A DNA stretch of 64,000 nucleotides from Streptomyces sp. NBC_00683 (GCF_036226745.1 NZ_CP109013.1:5890001-5954000); one strand, 5' to 3'; shown: positions 53,106 through 62,354, counted from the stretch's first letter. The notes: generated from the sequence alone by a model not told the origin. Numbers and translations are program-made.

Positions 53106-53561
53106 ATGACGGTGATGGCAAGCACTTCCGCACGGACCGACACCTGCGCCTCGGCCCCCAAGGCCCATCCGCGCCCCGAGGGCCGGGACCGCTACACCAT
53201 CAGCGAGGTCGTCGCCTTCACGGGACTCACCGCGCACACCCTGCGCTGGTACGAGCGGATCGGGCTGATGCCGCACGTCGACCGTTCGAACACGGGCCAG
53301 CGCCGCTTCAGCAACCGCGACCTGGACTGGCTGGCGTTCGTCGGCAAGCTCCGGCTGACCGGGATGCCGGTCGCGGACATGGTCAGGTACGCGGAACTGC
53401 TGCGCGAGGGCGAGCACACGTTCGAGGAGCGGCAGGAACTCCTGGAAGCGACCCGACGCGACGTGAAGACGCGGATCGCGGAGCTCCAGGACACCCTCGC
53501 CGTACTCGACTTCAAGATCGACTTTTATGCGGGCGCCCGTGCGGCGTCGGAAAGGCCCTGA
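53106..53561 (+). CDS. MerR-family transcriptional regulator
   Basis: A 151-residue regulator. The winged helix-turn-helix begins at residue 30 (YTISEVVAFTGLTAHTLRWYERIGL in two helices), followed by the dimerisation coil (residues 100-140). No metal-binding Cys cluster is present in the C-terminus, so it is not a metal sensor. ATG 53115 is an alternative start with better GGAGG spacing. The aldo/keto reductase gene follows after 4 nt, as in AdhR/YhdM-like aldehyde-response pairs. Confidence 0.92.
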   Translation: MTVMASTSARTDTCASAPKAHPRPEGRDRYTISEVVAFTGLTAHTLRWYERIGLMPHVDRSNTGQRRFSNRDLDWLAFVGKLRLTGMPVADMVRYAELLREGEHTFEERQELLEATRRDVKTRIAELQDTLAVLDFKIDFYAGARAASERP

Positions 53562-53565
53562 CGAC

Positions 53566-54585
53566 ATGAGCGACAACAGCACCGGCCGGATCGCGACCGT
53601 GGAGCTCGGCGGCGGTCCCCGGGTCGGCGTCCAGGGGCTCGGCTGCATGGGGATCAGCGAGTTCTACGGTGACACCGACGAAGCGGCCGCCCGGGACACC
53701 CTGGAAGCGGCGCTGGAGGCGGGTGTCACCCTCTTCGACACCGCGGACGTCTACGGGCGCGGCGCCAACGAGACGTTCCTCGCGCCCTTCGTCGCCGCGC
53801 ACCGCGACGAGATCACGCTGGCCACGAAGTTCGCCATCGAGCGGACCGACGACCCGCACTACCGGGGGGTGCGCAACGACCCCGCGTACATCCGGCAGGC
53901 CGTCGAGGACAGCCTGCGCCGGCTCGGCACCGACGTCATCGACCTGTACTACATGCACCGCCGCGACCCGCTCGTCCCGCTCGCCGAATCGGTCGGCGCG
54001 ATGGCCGAACTGGTGCGGCAGGGCAAGGTCAAGCAGCTCGGGCTGAGCGAGGTGACCGGGGCCGAGCTCCGCGAGGCGCACGCCGTGCACCCGATCGCCG
54101 CCCTGCAGTCCGAGTGGTCGCTCTTCAGCCGGGACGTGGAGCGCAGTGCCGTGGGCGCCGCCGCCGAGCTCGGAGTGACCCTCGTGCCGTACTCGCCGCT
54201 CGGCCGCGGCTTCCTGACCGGGGCGTTCGCCGACGCGGGCAAGGACCTGTCACAGGGCGACTTCCGCCAGCACCAGCCACGGTTCACCGGCGAGAACGCG
54301 AAGACGAACGCGGCCCTGCTGGAGCCCGTCCACAAGATCGCGGCGGCACACGGTGCGACGGCCGCGCAGGTCGCCCTCGCATGGGTGCAGCAGCGCGCCG
54401 AAGTACACGGACTGGCCGTGGTGCCGATTCCCGGCACCCGTAAGCGCAGCCGTCTGCTGGAGAACACCGGGGCGACCCGGCTGACCCTGACGGGGCAGGA
54501 GCTGGAGCAACTGGAGCCCATCGCCGGGCAGGTCGCCGGGGACCGCTACCCGGACATGAGCAGCACCTCGGCCGCACGCGAGTAG
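53566..54585 (+). CDS. Aldo/keto reductase
   Basis: A 339-residue NADPH-dependent reductase. The tetrad is visible: Asp and Tyr in LFDTADVYGRGANE, Lys in LATKFAI and His in YYMHRRD. The N-terminal GLGCMGISEFYG and the C-terminal cofactor loop IPGTRKRSRLLEN are typical of AKR13-like members. It likely detoxifies aldehydes under control of the upstream MerR. ATG 53566 is chosen. Confidence 0.93.
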   Translation: MSDNSTGRIATVELGGGPRVGVQGLGCMGISEFYGDTDEAAARDTLEAALEAGVTLFDTADVYGRGANETFLAPFVAAHRDEITLATKFAIERTDDPHYRGVRNDPAYIRQAVEDSLRRLGTDVIDLYYMHRRDPLVPLAESVGAMAELVRQGKVKQLGLSEVTGAELREAHAVHPIAALQSEWSLFSRDVERSAVGAAAELGVTLVPYSPLGRGFLTGAFADAGKDLSQGDFRQHQPRFTGENAKTNAALLEPVHKIAAAHGATAAQVALAWVQQRAEVHGLAVVPIPGTRKRSRLLENTGATRLTLTGQELEQLEPIAGQVAGDRYPDMSSTSAARE

Positions 54586-54631
54586 CTGCCGCGCGGGGGC
54601 GCGCCCGGGGTGCGGCACGCACGTGCCCCGG

Positions 54632-55321
54632 TCACGCCTCCGCGGCTCCCGGCGTCACCAGCCCCGACTCGTACGCGAAGATCACCGCCTGTGCCCGGTC
54701 CCGCAGATCGGCCTTGGCGAGTATCCGTGAGACGTGTGTCTTCACCGTCTGCTCCGCGACCACCAGCCGACCCGCTATCTCCTGGTTGGACAGGCCGCGG
54801 GCCACCAGTTCGAGTACCTCCGTCTCGCGCGGCGTCAGCCCCCGCAAGCGCAGGGCGGGGCCGCTCCGGAAGGCTCCGGACGGCCGCTGGCGTGCGAAGT
54901 CCGCGATCAGCCGACGGGTCACGGACGGCGCGAGCAGCGCGTCCCCGGCGGCCACGACACGTACCGCCGAGATCAGGTCGGCCGGGGGCGCGTCCTTCAG
55001 CAGGAAGCCCGATGCCCCGACGCGCAGCGCCTCGTACACGTAGTCGTCCACGTCGAAGGTGGTCAGCATCAGCACCTTCGGCCGGTGGGACTCCCCGGCG
55101 GACGGGGACAGCAGCTCGCGGGTCGCGGCCAGCCCGTCCATCTCCGGCATCCGGACGTCCATCAGGACCACATCGGGACAGAGGCTGCGGCTGACCTCGA
55201 CGCCCCGCAGACCGTCCGGCGCCTCTCCCACCACATCGATGTCGCTCTGCGCCGACAGCAGCGCCGCGAACCCCGCCCTGACCATGGCCTGGTCGTCAAC
55301 GATGATCACGCGGATGCTCAA
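54632..55321 (-). CDS. NarL/FixJ-type response regulator
   Basis: A 229-residue regulator with receiver Asp55 (VVLMDVRMP), FLLKDAP and a LuxR-type helix-turn-helix (SNQEIAGRLVVAEQTVKTHV). It overlaps the kinase stop by ATGA, so the pair is co-translated. The targets are unknown; the operon's own promoter region carries a CTACCCCG-type palindrome. Confidence 0.95.
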   Translation of the reverse strand: MSIRVIIVDDQAMVRAGFAALLSAQSDIDVVGEAPDGLRGVEVSRSLCPDVVLMDVRMPEMDGLAATRELLSPSAGESHRPKVLMLTTFDVDDYVYEALRVGASGFLLKDAPPADLISAVRVVAAGDALLAPSVTRRLIADFARQRPSGAFRSGPALRLRGLTPRETEVLELVARGLSNQEIAGRLVVAEQTVKTHVSRILAKADLRDRAQAVIFAYESGLVTPGAAEA

Positions 55322-56706
55322 GAGTCCTCCGAGGCCGGGGAATTCGACGGGACCGGGCGGCCGGACAGCGGAAGCCGCGCGGCGACCCGGAAGCCGCCGT
55401 CGGGCAGTGGGCCGGTGTCCAGCGTGCCGCCGGTCAACCGTACGCGTTCACGCATCCCGACCAGCCCGTGCCCCGTTCCGGCCGTCTCCAGCGGTGAACC
55501 GGGGCGCTGCGCACGGTCGTTGACGACCAGGACCGTCACGTGCCCGTCGGCCGTCGTGACCGAGACCCGGGTGCGCGCCCCCGGGGCGTGCCGGACCGCA
55601 TTGGCCAGAGCCTCCTGCACGATGCGGTACGCGGACAGGTCGACGGCCTGGGACAGGCCGTCCCCCACCGCCTTCGGCACCTGCGCACCCATCGAGAGCT
55701 CCACGGGAAGCCCCGACCGCACCGTGGCCTCCACCAGCTGCTGTATCCGGTCGATCCCCGGCTGGGGTGCCCGCTCCCCGTCCGTACCGTCGCTGCGCAG
55801 CACCGAGAGCAGCCGCCGCATCTCCGTCAGCGACTCGCGCGCACTCGCCGCGATCGCCTCGAACTCCGCGCGCGCCTCCTCGGGCAGCCCGCCGATCCGG
55901 TACGGGGCCGAGTCGGCCTGCACCGTGATCACGGACATGTGGTGTGCGACCACGTCGTGGAGCTCGCGGGCGATCCGGGTCCGCTCCTCCAGGAGCGTCC
56001 GCCCGGCACGCTCGGCCTCACTGATCGTCTCCTGCTCGGCGAGCCTGCGCTGCGCGTCGCCCCGTTCCCGCAGCGCCGCCGCGACGACCAGCACCACCGC
56101 GCCGAGGACGATCAGCAGCACGGCACTGCCGTTGCTGCGGCCGGGCGCGATCACGTGCAGCAGCAGGCCCGCCGCGCCCGTCATCAGCCAGACGGCCGTC
56201 AGGGTCCTCCGGGGCTCGCGCAGGCCCAGCGCGAACAGCACGAAGAGGTAGCCGATGATCACCGGGGGCGTCCAGGGCCAGATGGTGTCCGCCGGGTCCG
56301 TGACCGCGGCCGGCAGCGGCCGGACGCCGAACTCCGTGGCCGTGGGCCGCAGCAGGATCAGGGCGCCGACGACGTCCGCGCCGAAGACGATCCACCAGGC
56401 CTGCAGCGGCCGGTGCGCCAGCATCAGCAGCGGTGCCGCCTGAGCGACGGCGAGCACCCCCGCCGTACCGCCCCCCAGGCCGTAGTCCGAGATCAGGACG
56501 CTGTACGTGACGGGGACGAACAGGAGGGCGAGGAGAGCGACGGCCACGTACGGCACGAGCCGCCGCCGGCGCTTCGGGGCGTCCGCGAGGAGAGGGACCG
56601 GCGGATGGGAGGGGTGGGAGAGCGCGTGGGCGAACCCGCGCAGATGACGGGCGGCGGCGCTCAGCAGGCCGTCGGCGGGCTCGGGGTGACCGGAGGAGGT
56701 GGACAT
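55318..56706 (-). CDS. Membrane sensor histidine kinase, HisKA_3 type
   Basis: A 462-residue kinase. A soluble N-terminus (1-48) is followed by about six transmembrane segments (50-212), a HisKA_3 box with His250 (RIARELHDVVAHHM), an N-box (EALANAVRHA) and G boxes (VNDRAQ weakened; GHGLVGMRERV intact). It is translated together with its regulator. No exporter is adjacent, so the output is unclear. Confidence 0.93.
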   Translation of the reverse strand: MSTSSGHPEPADGLLSAAARHLRGFAHALSHPSHPPVPLLADAPKRRRRLVPYVAVALLALLFVPVTYSVLISDYGLGGGTAGVLAVAQAAPLLMLAHRPLQAWWIVFGADVVGALILLRPTATEFGVRPLPAAVTDPADTIWPWTPPVIIGYLFVLFALGLREPRRTLTAVWLMTGAAGLLLHVIAPGRSNGSAVLLIVLGAVVLVVAAALRERGDAQRRLAEQETISEAERAGRTLLEERTRIARELHDVVAHHMSVITVQADSAPYRIGGLPEEARAEFEAIAASARESLTEMRRLLSVLRSDGTDGERAPQPGIDRIQQLVEATVRSGLPVELSMGAQVPKAVGDGLSQAVDLSAYRIVQEALANAVRHAPGARTRVSVTTADGHVTVLVVNDRAQRPGSPLETAGTGHGLVGMRERVRLTGGTLDTGPLPDGGFRVAARLPLSGRPVPSNSPASEDS

Positions 56707-56772
56707 CGCCCGCTCAGCCTAGGCAGCGTGCCGGCTCGTGGCGTCATACCCCGGTGCTGTCGCGCGACGGGC

Positions 56773-56791
56773 CTACCCCGTACCGGGGTAG
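56773..56791. promoter_or_regulatory. CTACCCCG-TAC-CGGGGTAG palindrome upstream of the second two-component operon
   Basis: A perfect 19-nt inverted repeat lies 67 nt upstream of the kinase start, with a further TACCCCGG half at 56747. It is related in sequence to the CCCTAC/GTAGGG repeat upstream of the MMPL operon. Autoregulation by the NarL-type regulator is inferred. Confidence 0.5.
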
Positions 56792-56869
56792 GGGGAGGGG
56801 CTCCGCCCGCAGGCAGGGAACGGCCCGCCCACAACAGCTCCGCCCGCTCGTCGCCGCCCGGCTCGGCCC

Positions 56870-57808
56870 CTACAGCTCCGCGAGCAGCTGCGCCTTCTTC
56901 GCGCTGTACTCGTCGTCCGTCACCAGACCGGCCTGGTGCAGCTCCCCGAGGTGCCGGATCCGCTCGGCGATGTCCGCCGGATCACGCCGCCCGCCGCCCA
57001 CCACGGCGGGGGCTGTCGCGACGGGCACCGACTGGGTCCTGCGCACGGATTCCAGCACGGCCGCGGCGAAGGGCAGCGACTCGTGCACCGGCCCGTAGCC
57101 GAGGCCGAAGACGACAGCGGCCGGATCCTGGTCCACCGGTATGTGCGGGACGGCCGGATGCGGGGCGCCCTGCGCCGTGTCCGGCCCGAGGGTGTGCACC
57201 GGACCGCCCTCGTCCGCGTCACCGGCCGCGCCGCGCGTCACCAGCCGCAGGTAGCCCTCGAGCGCCTCCGGCGACCGCCACTGCACGCCGCTGAGATCGG
57301 CCACCGGGAAGGTCTGGTCGCCCGCCTTCCACTTGGCGCTGGACGCGCCCGTCCAGGACCACCGGAAGGAGACCCGGACCCCGTCGAAGCCGGCCCGCCC
57401 GTCGTACGCCTTGAAGTTCATCGGCGCCTCGGGGGCCGTGACCAGGAAGCGGTCGGCATGCTTCGCCGCGTCCGGTCCGAGCAGGGCCCGCAGCTCGTCG
57501 GCGTAGTACTCGGCGAGCGTTTCGCGTTCGGCGGGCAGCACCAGCCGGTAGGGGTCGCAGCCGTCCTTCAGCTGCCCCGCCGCAGCCTCCAGCAGCGGAT
57601 CGGCGCCCGGTCTCGGCACCGCGTGCAGGACCACCGTCCCCCGCCTGCCCGGGGTCAGTGTCACCGACGACAGCGCCGCATACGGAATGCGGCGCTCACG
57701 CAGGCTCTGGAAGAGCCTCGGCGTGCGGATCCCCCGTTCGAAGCGGATGAGCAGGGAGTCGGTATCGAACTCCCAGGTGGCATGAATTCCGGCCAGCACA
57801 TCACCCAT
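56870..57808 (-). CDS. DUF4429 protein with C-terminal SHOCT domain
   Basis: A 312-residue soluble protein. Two beta-rich DUF4429 repeats (about 1-110, ATWEFDTDSLLIRFERG; 130-215, FRWSWTG) form a PH-like fold. The C-terminal SHOCT motif IRHLGELHQAGLVTDDEYSAKKAQLL spans two short helices. ATG 57808 has GAGG 4 nt upstream; a GTG at 57829 is possible. SHOCT domains mediate oligomerisation in relatives; function unknown. Confidence 0.85.
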   Translation of the reverse strand: MGDVLAGIHATWEFDTDSLLIRFERGIRTPRLFQSLRERRIPYAALSSVTLTPGRRGTVVLHAVPRPGADPLLEAAAGQLKDGCDPYRLVLPAERETLAEYYADELRALLGPDAAKHADRFLVTAPEAPMNFKAYDGRAGFDGVRVSFRWSWTGASSAKWKAGDQTFPVADLSGVQWRSPEALEGYLRLVTRGAAGDADEGGPVHTLGPDTAQGAPHPAVPHIPVDQDPAAVVFGLGYGPVHESLPFAAAVLESVRRTQSVPVATAPAVVGGGRRDPADIAERIRHLGELHQAGLVTDDEYSAKKAQLLAEL

Positions 57809-57894
57809 GTGCCTCATCGTATGCGGCACAGGCTCGCACGTCCCCCCTCGGTACAGGCAATCCCCGCAAGGCCGTTCACGGTTCTCTACGCGCG

Positions 57895-59109
57895 TCAGGC
57901 TTCCGGATCACCGGAAATCTCGCGGTGGCACGCCCGGTCGGTGCTCGCGCAGCTGACCGTGTCGAAGGCCCCGACCCCGATGGCGGCGAAGTTGCTGAGG
58001 CTGTCCGTGCCCGGCTCGAAATAGCCGCTGTGCCCGACCGCGCCGTTCGCCGACACGATGCGCGCGCCGAACTCCGGGTCGACCGGGTCGGCGCCGTGCC
58101 CGAGCCCGCCCACGGCCATGTTCGGCACGTCCTGGATCCAGTCGTCGCCGTCCCGCATCGCCCACACCCTGGCGCCGGTGTCCAGCGCCTCGGCACTGTC
58201 CGCGCGCATGCCCGGACTGCCGGCGACCGCGATGTCGGACACCCTGGAGGGCAGCTCGCCCTTCGCGGCGACCCCGCACAGCACCGAGCCGTAGCTGTGG
58301 CAGAACAGCGAGACGGCCGAGGTGCCGGGCAGCGCCTCCACGAGCGCGTTCAGCCGCACCGCCCCGTCCGCGGCGAGTCCGCCCAGGGCGGCGTCCATGC
58401 CGATACCGGCGGGCGCGGTGTAGTCCGCCCACGCGATGACGGCCGTACGGGTCCCGGGACGGGCCGCGCGCTCGGCGCCGTACAGCTGCTGCGCCATGCC
58501 GACGGGGGCGGCGTTCTTCTTGCGGCCGGTGCGTTCCAGGGTCAGCAGGTTCGTGTCGACGCCCGGAACGATCACGGAGATCCGCTTCGCCCGGTCGAGG
58601 TCGCCGAACACCTCCGCGGCGTGGCCCCTGCCGGACGGGTCGAAGGCGAGGATCTGCCGGTCCCCGGCGAGCATCGACCGGAAGCGGGCAAGCCGGAGCA
58701 CCGCCTGGTGGCGGCCGTCGGGCGAGAGTCTCGTGTCCTGCGTCCGCTGCTGTTCCACGGTTTCGGCCAGGGCCAGCGCATGCCGGTTGGCGCGGTAGCG
58801 AAGGGTGACCGGGGCGCCGTTCAGATTCCCCACCACGAGCGGGTACTTGTCGGCCAGAGCGACCTGCTGGCCCGCGGTGAGCGTGGCGAAGAAGTGAGCC
58901 AGCCGGTACGGCGGCGCGTCGGTGTCCGGGAGGGCGTGACCGGCTATCCGGTCACGGGCCCAGGAAGCGAACGCGATCTCGCGTGGCGCTTCGGAGTGTT
59001 GATGACGCACGGCGGTCCACCCGGTGGTCGCCAGCATCACGAACACCACCGCCACGGCGAGCAGAGCGCGCCAGGCGGTGAGCGTGGGGGAGGAGTCGAA
59101 GGAAGTCAC
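57895..59109 (-). CDS. Membrane-anchored DUF1023 alpha/beta hydrolase
   Basis: A 404-residue protein. One N-terminal transmembrane segment (12-32, AWRALLAVAVVFVMLATTGW) is followed by an extracellular alpha/beta hydrolase of the DUF1023 type. The nucleophile elbow is FCHSYGSVL and the oxyanion block ISVIVPGVDTN. The start is GTG 59109, with GTGGGG about 5 nt upstream; the frame is open 110 codons further but lacks support. Relatives are common in streptomycetes; the substrate is unknown. Confidence 0.87.
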   Translation of the reverse strand: MTSFDSSPTLTAWRALLAVAVVFVMLATTGWTAVRHQHSEAPREIAFASWARDRIAGHALPDTDAPPYRLAHFFATLTAGQQVALADKYPLVVGNLNGAPVTLRYRANRHALALAETVEQQRTQDTRLSPDGRHQAVLRLARFRSMLAGDRQILAFDPSGRGHAAEVFGDLDRAKRISVIVPGVDTNLLTLERTGRKKNAAPVGMAQQLYGAERAARPGTRTAVIAWADYTAPAGIGMDAALGGLAADGAVRLNALVEALPGTSAVSLFCHSYGSVLCGVAAKGELPSRVSDIAVAGSPGMRADSAEALDTGARVWAMRDGDDWIQDVPNMAVGGLGHGADPVDPEFGARIVSANGAVGHSGYFEPGTDSLSNFAAIGVGAFDTVSCASTDRACHREISGDPEA

Positions 59110-59333
59110 TGAGCCCCACCCTAGGAGACGCGTACAGGCCGTCGTGATGGGGGTGACGCACATCACCCGGCTGCGAGGAATTCGGCGGCGTGACCTCACC
59201 CTCCGTGTGTGCGGAGCCCACGCTCCGGCGCGCCGGGAGCCCGTTCGGGACCCCGAAAGCGTAATGGGGCCGGGGCATTGTGAGTTGGGACATGCCGCGG
59301 TGGTGAGGTGTGCGGCACAGATGTTCGGTACGC

Positions 59334-60002
59334 CTAAGTGGTGCGCCAGTCCCCGGCAAGTGCTGGTCCGAGCCGGTCCAGGTGCATTTCGGTCAGCGCC
59401 CGGAGCGCGTCCACGCTCGCGTCCTGCCGTCGTCCCCACAGCTGTCCGGTCAGCCGCATCACCCCGGAGAACGCCGCGACGGCCACCCGGGGCCGTGGGT
59501 CCGTCTCCGGGTCCAGTCCCTCACGCTCCGCGATCAGCAGAGCCACCTGGTGCTCCAGATCGACGCTGCGCCGCATGAGGGCGGCGAGCAGTACGGGGGT
59601 CGATTCGATCATCTGGAAGGTGCGCATGTGGAGTTCGACGGTGACGTCGTCCTCGAGGGCGTCGGCGATGCTGTCCCAGGCGTTCAGGGTGGCCCTGCGC
59701 ATCGCCTCGAAAGGGGCCTCCGCGGCGGGGCGTTGACGCAGTTCCGCGAGGAAGTGCGACTCCCCCATCTCCTGGACGGCGAAGGCCACCGCCTCCTTGT
59801 TCGCGAAGTAGCGGAAGAAGGTGCGCTGGGAGACGTCGACCGCGTCGACGATCTCGTCGACGGTGGTCCGGTCGTACCCCTGGGTGGTGAAGAGCTCCAG
59901 GGCGGCGTGCAGCAGAGCCTCACGGGTGCGCTGTTTCTTGCGTTCGCGCAATCCGACCGGAGCCGCGAAAGCGGGGGCTCCGGATGTCTGCCTGCGTGTC
60001 AC
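59334..60002 (-). CDS. TetR-family regulator of the divergent efflux gene
   Basis: A 222-residue regulator. The helix-turn-helix (25-70; TVDEIVDAVDVSQRTFFRYF) is followed by a helical ligand domain. The start is GTG 60002 with AGAGGA 7 nt upstream. The divergent DHA2 transporter and the shared palindromic region between them indicate classical repression of an efflux pump, relieved by its substrate. Confidence 0.93.
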   Translation of the reverse strand: MTRRQTSGAPAFAAPVGLRERKKQRTREALLHAALELFTTQGYDRTTVDEIVDAVDVSQRTFFRYFANKEAVAFAVQEMGESHFLAELRQRPAAEAPFEAMRRATLNAWDSIADALEDDVTVELHMRTFQMIESTPVLLAALMRRSVDLEHQVALLIAEREGLDPETDPRPRVAVAAFSGVMRLTGQLWGRRQDASVDALRALTEMHLDRLGPALAGDWRTT

Positions 60003-60055
60003 GTAGAGGTCCTCTTTCTGTCGCTTTGACCTGATCAGCCTACCTGTGAGCTACG

Positions 60056-60110
60056 TGACAGTTACTGACTTGTGAATTGGTTTGTCAACTGTCAGCCGCT
60101 GACATAATCT
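60056..60110. promoter_or_regulatory. Divergent TetR operator and leaderless efflux promoter
   Basis: TGACAGTT (60056) and AACTGTCA (60087) form an inverted repeat 23 nt apart. TGTCA-gccgc-TGACA (60090-60104) is a second one. The plus-strand promoter is TTGTCA (60082), 17 bp, TAATCT (60105), and it ends 6 nt before ATG 60117, so the efflux mRNA is probably leaderless. The dyads cover both hexamers, so a bound TetR would block RNA polymerase. Confidence 0.7.
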
Positions 60111-60116
60111 CCCCGC

Positions 60117-61727
60117 ATGACTAGTCAGACCACAGTCGAGAAGGCGCCGCGGGAGCCCGAAGACACCCTTGTTCCCGCACCGGCGAAAGGGCTGCGCGGC
60201 CACCCCTGGCTGACGCTCTTCGCCGTCGCCATCGGCGTGATGATGGTTGCGCTCGACGGCACGATCGTCGCGATCGCCAACCCCGCGATCCAGCAGGACC
60301 TCGGCGCCTCGCTCGCCGACGTCCAGTGGATCACCAACGGCTACATGCTCGCACTCGCGGTCTCCCTGATCACCGCGGGCAAGCTCGGTGACCGCTTCGG
60401 CCACCGCCAGACCTTCCTGATAGGCATCGCCGGATTCGCCGCGGCCTCGGCGGCCATCGGCCTCGCCGACAGCGTGACGGCGGTGATCGTCTTCCGTGTG
60501 CTCCAGGGCCTCTTCGGCGCCCTGCTGATGCCCGCGGCGCTCGGCCTGCTGCGCGCCACCTTCCCCGCCGAGAAGCTGAACATGGCGATCGGCATCTGGG
60601 GCATGGTGATCGGCGCCTCGACCGCCGGCGGTCCCATCCTCGGCGGTGTGCTCGTGGAGCACGTCAGCTGGCAGTCCGTCTTCTTCATCAACGTGCCGGT
60701 CGGCGTGATCGCGCTGGTCTTCGGTCTGGTGATCCTCAAGGACCACCGTGCCGAGAACGCGGCCAAGTCCTTCGACATCGGCGGCATCGTGCTGCTGTCG
60801 CAGGCGATGTTCTGCCTGATCTGGTCGCTCATCAAGGGCTCCGAATGGGGCTGGGGCGACGCCAGGACCCTCGGCTTCCTCGGCGCCGCCGTGGTCCTGT
60901 TCTTCGTGTTCGCGCTCTCCCAGAAGAACGTCCGCGAGCCGCTCATCCCGCTGGCCATGTTCCGCTCCGTGCCGCTCTCGGCCGGTGTGGTCCTGATGGT
61001 GCTGATGGCCTTCGCCTTCATGGGCGGGCTGTTCTTCGTCACCTTCTACCTGCAGAACGTCCACGGCATGAGCCCGGTCGACAGCGGTCTGCACCTGCTG
61101 CCGCTGACCGGAATGATGATCGTCGGCTCGCCGCTCGCCGGCGCGGCCATCACCCGGTTCGGCCCGCGCGTGCCGCTCGTCGGCGGCATGGTGTCCGTCG
61201 CGATCGCCATGTTCGGCATGTCGCAGCTGACGATCGGCACCGGCACCCTGACCATGTCGCTCTGGTTCGCGCTGCTCGGCTTCGGCCTCGCACCGGTCAT
61301 GGTCGGCGCCACCGAGGTCATCGTGGGCAACGCCCCGCTGGAGCTCTCCGGTGTCGCGGGCGGACTGCAGCAGGCCGCGATGCAGGTCGGCGGCAGCCTC
61401 GGTACGGCAGTCCTGGGCGCCGTCATGGCCTCCCAGGTCGACGCGAAGCTCGGTGACAACTGGAAGGCCGCCGAACTCCCGCCGGTGAATTCCGCCCAAC
61501 TGGAGCAGGCGTCCTCGGCCATCAAGGTCGGTATGCCGCCGGTGGCACCCGGCACCCCGCCGGAGGTCGCCGCGAAGATCGCGGGCGTCGCCCATGACAC
61601 GTTCGTGTCGGGCATGAGCTCCGCGTTCATGGTCGCCGGCATCGTCGCCGTGGTCGCCGCCCTGGTCGCCATGCTCACCAAGCGCGGTGCGAATGCCGAT
61701 GCGTCCGCGGGAGCCGGCCACATCTGA
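60117..61727 (+). CDS. DHA2-family MFS drug efflux transporter (EmrB/QacA type)
   Basis: A 536-residue protein with about 14 hydrophobic segments, the DHA2 number. Motif D1-like MMVALDGTIVAIANPAIQ, motif A GKLGDRFGHRQ and motif C GMVIGASTAGGPILGGVL are all present. It exports drugs or secondary metabolites by proton antiport. It is under the divergent TetR gene. Confidence 0.93.
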   Translation: MTSQTTVEKAPREPEDTLVPAPAKGLRGHPWLTLFAVAIGVMMVALDGTIVAIANPAIQQDLGASLADVQWITNGYMLALAVSLITAGKLGDRFGHRQTFLIGIAGFAAASAAIGLADSVTAVIVFRVLQGLFGALLMPAALGLLRATFPAEKLNMAIGIWGMVIGASTAGGPILGGVLVEHVSWQSVFFINVPVGVIALVFGLVILKDHRAENAAKSFDIGGIVLLSQAMFCLIWSLIKGSEWGWGDARTLGFLGAAVVLFFVFALSQKNVREPLIPLAMFRSVPLSAGVVLMVLMAFAFMGGLFFVTFYLQNVHGMSPVDSGLHLLPLTGMMIVGSPLAGAAITRFGPRVPLVGGMVSVAIAMFGMSQLTIGTGTLTMSLWFALLGFGLAPVMVGATEVIVGNAPLELSGVAGGLQQAAMQVGGSLGTAVLGAVMASQVDAKLGDNWKAAELPPVNSAQLEQASSAIKVGMPPVAPGTPPEVAAKIAGVAHDTFVSGMSSAFMVAGIVAVVAALVAMLTKRGANADASAGAGHI

Positions 61728-61780
61728 TCCCGCACCGCCCCGGCGCACCCGCTGCGCCGCGGCGTCAACACAGTGCACCC

Positions 61781-61814
61781 GACAGCCCCGCCGGACTCCT
61801 CCGGCGGGGCTGTC
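61781..61814 (+). terminator. Terminator hairpin after the efflux gene
   Basis: GACAGCCCCGCCGGA and TCCGGCGGGGCTGTC form a perfect 15-bp stem with a CTCC loop, 54 nt after the stop. Confidence 0.8.
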
Positions 61815-61923
61815 GCCTATCAGGGTGGTCCCGGGCCCCACCCCTTCCCGGCGCGCCGCCCCGCAGGTCAGAGTGCGGACACCGAGCCACTCAGGCTCGC
61901 TCGACCACGGGGGTTGATCCACC

Positions 61924-62349
61924 ATGCGTACGACCGTTCTCGCCGCCACCCTGGCGGCCACCGCGCTCGTCCCGGCCACGGCTCTGGCCGGCACAGCACC
62001 CGCCGCCCACCACGGGCCCGACGCCCAGGGGCGCTCACGGAGCGCCCCGCAGGCCGCACCGGCGGGGCTCGCGCCGTGCGGGGCCGGGCAGCTCTGCCTC
62101 TGGGCGAAACCCGACTTCACCGGGCCCAGGCAGACCCATGAACTGTCCACGGTCGATGTCGAGAGCTGCGTCCCCCTGCCGGCCGGCGGCCACGCCCAGG
62201 CCCTCGTCAACCGCACCGGGCGCCCCGTCACCACCTACCAGTCGGCCGAGTGCGAGGAGACCGGCGAGTTCGAGACCTACCCGGGCGGCGGCACCTGGGT
62301 GCCCCGCTCCCCGTACACGGTGAGGGCCTTCAAGATCTGGGAGAACTGA
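61924..62349 (+). CDS. Secreted peptidase-inhibitor I36-like protein
   Basis: A 141-residue exported protein. The Sec signal is at 1-22 (ALVPATALAG). The mature part contains GQLCLWAKPDFTGPRQ, the I36/SMI-type crystallin-like motif, with four cysteines. Family members inhibit metalloproteinases in Streptomyces (S. nigrescens SMPI). The actual target protease is not known here. Confidence 0.85.
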   Translation: MRTTVLAATLAATALVPATALAGTAPAAHHGPDAQGRSRSAPQAAPAGLAPCGAGQLCLWAKPDFTGPRQTHELSTVDVESCVPLPAGGHAQALVNRTGRPVTTYQSAECEETGEFETYPGGGTWVPRSPYTVRAFKIWEN

Positions 62350-62354
62350 ACGCC

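Noticed and set aside
54605..54631. CCGGGG...CCCCGG hairpin after the aldo/keto reductase
   Set aside because: Arms of only 6 nt with a long loop, and it runs up to the 3' end of the convergent regulator gene; too weak to call a terminator.
60051..62234. 727-codon minus-strand frame opposite the DHA2 transporter
   Set aside because: His/Asp/Gly-rich shadow of a membrane protein gene; it covers two strong terminator and promoter regions.
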